From assembly GCA_963822705.1 (NCBI GenBank), contig CAWGIX010000013.1, forward strand, positions 1-64,000: a stretch of DNA of 64,000 nucleotides, written 5' to 3'. Shown here piece after piece: positions 63,046-64,000 of the stretch. The position numbers and the translations under genes are program-made. The notes beneath the pieces are model-generated. The model had not been told where the DNA came from. It saw nothing but the letters and a program-made list of their open reading frames with translations, and made no database searches. Source of the stretch: CAVRQM01 sp963822705. Lineage in GTDB: Bacteria > Pseudomonadota > Alphaproteobacteria > Acetobacterales > Acetobacteraceae. How positions within the stretch are numbered: position 1 is the first letter of the stretch; each line of letters starts with the position of its first letter.

Positions 63046-63899
63046 GCGGCGCGTCCCGCCCGCCGCAGCACCGGAGTCAGAACAGCGAACGATAGTGCGA
63101 GCAGCAGCAGCGATGCGGCGACGGCAACGCCGATATCGTCGCGGCGGAAGAACGCGAGATAGATCCAGATGCTGGCGGTGGTGGTTGAACCCCCGGCGCC
63201 GCTGCCGGTGAGCGTGTAGACGTTGTCGAACACGCGGAAACTGTCGATGAAGCGGATGAAGGCGACCGCCGCGATGGACGGTGCCATGAGCGGCAGCTCG
63301 ATTCTGCGCAGCATGGCCCAAAACCCCGGACCGTCGATCGCCGCCGCCTCCCGCAACTCGGCCGGGATCCCCTGGTACGCCGTGTACAGGATCAGCAGCG
63401 CGAATGGCGTCCATTGCAGCGTCTCGACCACCACCAGCGTGTAGAACGCGTTGCCGGGTGCCAGGAAAGCGGGGCTGTCGCCGGCAAAACGCTGCACGTA
63501 GTACGGCACCACGCCCACGAACTCGTGCAACACGAGCCGATACATCAGCCCGACCAGCGCGGGGGCTACCATCATCGGCAGCATCAGCGGCGCCAGCAAC
63601 CACGGCAATCGCGTAATCAGCGGTGCCAGAAAAATCGCCAGAGCGAGCCCCAGCGCCATCTGCAACACGGTCGCGGCCACGGCAAAGCGCAGCGAGAACA
63701 GCATCGCGTCCCAAAAGCCCGCATCCCGCAGCACGGTACCAAAATTCTGCAATCCGATCAGCCGCGGCGCGCGCAGCGTCTCGAACGTCACGCGGCTGAC
63801 CGCGTAAACGCAGTCCACCGCCAGCGGCAGCGCCAGCAGCAGAAGCAGGAACGCGGTGAGCGGTGCCACCATGGTGGCGGCACCGCGCGGCCGCCTCAC
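63042..63899 (-). CDS. Carbohydrate ABC transporter permease (MalF type)
   Basis: The first permease of the same system, 285 residues. It has the helix VAPLTAFLLLLLALPLAVD and the typical LIGLQNFGTVLRDAGFWDAM loop, then six helices. The EAA loop reads ELREAAAIDGPGFWAMLRRI. Start GTG 63899 overlaps the stop of the binding-protein gene by 4 bases (GTGA), so the whole operon is translationally coupled. Substrate is unknown; monosaccharide, glycerol-phosphate or trehalose-type importers are all possible. Confidence 0.93.
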   Translation of the reverse strand: MRRPRGAATMVAPLTAFLLLLLALPLAVDCVYAVSRVTFETLRAPRLIGLQNFGTVLRDAGFWDAMLFSLRFAVAATVLQMALGLALAIFLAPLITRLPWLLAPLMLPMMVAPALVGLMYRLVLHEFVGVVPYYVQRFAGDSPAFLAPGNAFYTLVVVETLQWTPFALLILYTAYQGIPAELREAAAIDGPGFWAMLRRIELPLMAPSIAAVAFIRFIDSFRVFDNVYTLTGSGAGGSTTTASIWIYLAFFRRDDIGVAVAASLLLLALSFAVLTPVLRRAGRAA

Positions 63900-64000
63900 T
63901 TTTGCAGCAGCTCCGTCATTTTTGCCTTGGCGGCGGCCAGGGCCGCGTCGAGCGATTCCGATCCGGCCCAGTAGCCCGTAAACTCCTTCGCCTGCGCCTC
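63896..64000 (-). CDS. Carbohydrate ABC transporter solute-binding protein, C-terminal fragment (cut by window edge)
   Basis: Only the last 34 residues are in the window (EFTGYWAGSESLDAALAAAK, then AKMTELLQK). The leading TGYWAG and helical end match the C-termini of extracellular sugar-binding proteins, and the position ahead of two sugar permeases supports this. The stop TGA overlaps the start of the MalF-type permease. Substrate cannot be judged from this piece. Confidence 0.75.
   Translation of the reverse strand, partial: EAQAKEFTGYWAGSESLDAALAAAKAKMTELLQK

Overview
This is a high-GC window from an alphaproteobacterium, most likely a member of the Acetobacteraceae/Rhodospirillales. The evidence is a mitochondrial-type complex I accessory subunit gene beside tRNA-Pro, the ubiE-coaBC-dut block divergent from mutM-rpsT, RcGTA-free 'general L-amino acid' (Aap-type) transport genes, an Entner-Doudoroff dehydratase, and aerobic CO-dehydrogenase (cox) accessory genes. 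The family-level placement is inference. It is ordinary chromosome: I see no phage, no insertion sequence and no CRISPR array. A chromosome-replication block (dnaA, dnaN, recF, gyrB) lies at 55-61.4 kb.

Layout. 0-2.8 kb: a polyol/sugar ABC uptake system with a SorC-type regulator, running off the left edge. 3-4.4 kb: a Gly/Asn-rich repeat protein. 4.7-7 kb: edd and an HU gene. 7.0-7.5 kb: tRNA-Arg, a complex I subunit gene and tRNA-Pro in a probable single transcript. 7.8-10.1 kb: a FitAB-like toxin-antitoxin pair, a histone-deacetylase-family hydrolase and a DUF192 protein. 10.3-17.1 kb: coxG, coxD (MoxR ATPase), coxE (VWA), a split XdhC/CoxI, a molybdopterin-binding/nucleotidyltransferase fusion and two poorly known genes. 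These are maturation genes for a molybdenum hydroxylase whose structural genes are not in the window. 17.2-26.5 kb: RidA, then a long minus-strand cluster with a NitT/TauT-type ATPase, hyuC, preA, preT, an FAH-family hydrolase and aapM-aapQ-aapJ, which suggests reductive pyrimidine or amide catabolism with uptake. 26.8-32 kb: a C26 peptidase, lolA, an FkbM methyltransferase, a ferredoxin-NADP reductase, a threonine dehydratase and a GST. 32.3-34.5 kb: eutBC. 34.5-39.9 kb: an ABC1 kinase, pepF, an acyl-CoA synthetase and a lone receiver protein. 40-45.3 kb: a large FecR-like/proline-rich surface protein, a small lipoprotein, a GT4 glycosyltransferase and a FAD oxidase. 45.3-50 kb: upp, an orphan permease and a NitT/TauT-like permease-ATPase pair. 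50.2-54.7 kb: an enoyl-CoA hydratase, dut, coaBC and ubiE, divergent from mutM and rpsT. 55-61.4 kb: dnaA-dnaN-recF-gyrB. 61.5-64 kb: a small membrane protein and a second carbohydrate ABC transporter running off the right edge.

Data quality matters for reading this annotation. About eighteen genes carry apparent single-base frameshifts, including dnaA and dnaN, which a living cell must have intact. Three more places (in edd, aapQ and aapJ) contain compensating indel pairs that keep the reading frame open while scrambling 10-50 residues. This is best explained by indel errors in the sequence rather than decay, so I annotate these as genes with frameshifts. Where coordinates span a frameshift, the protein must be read in more than one frame.
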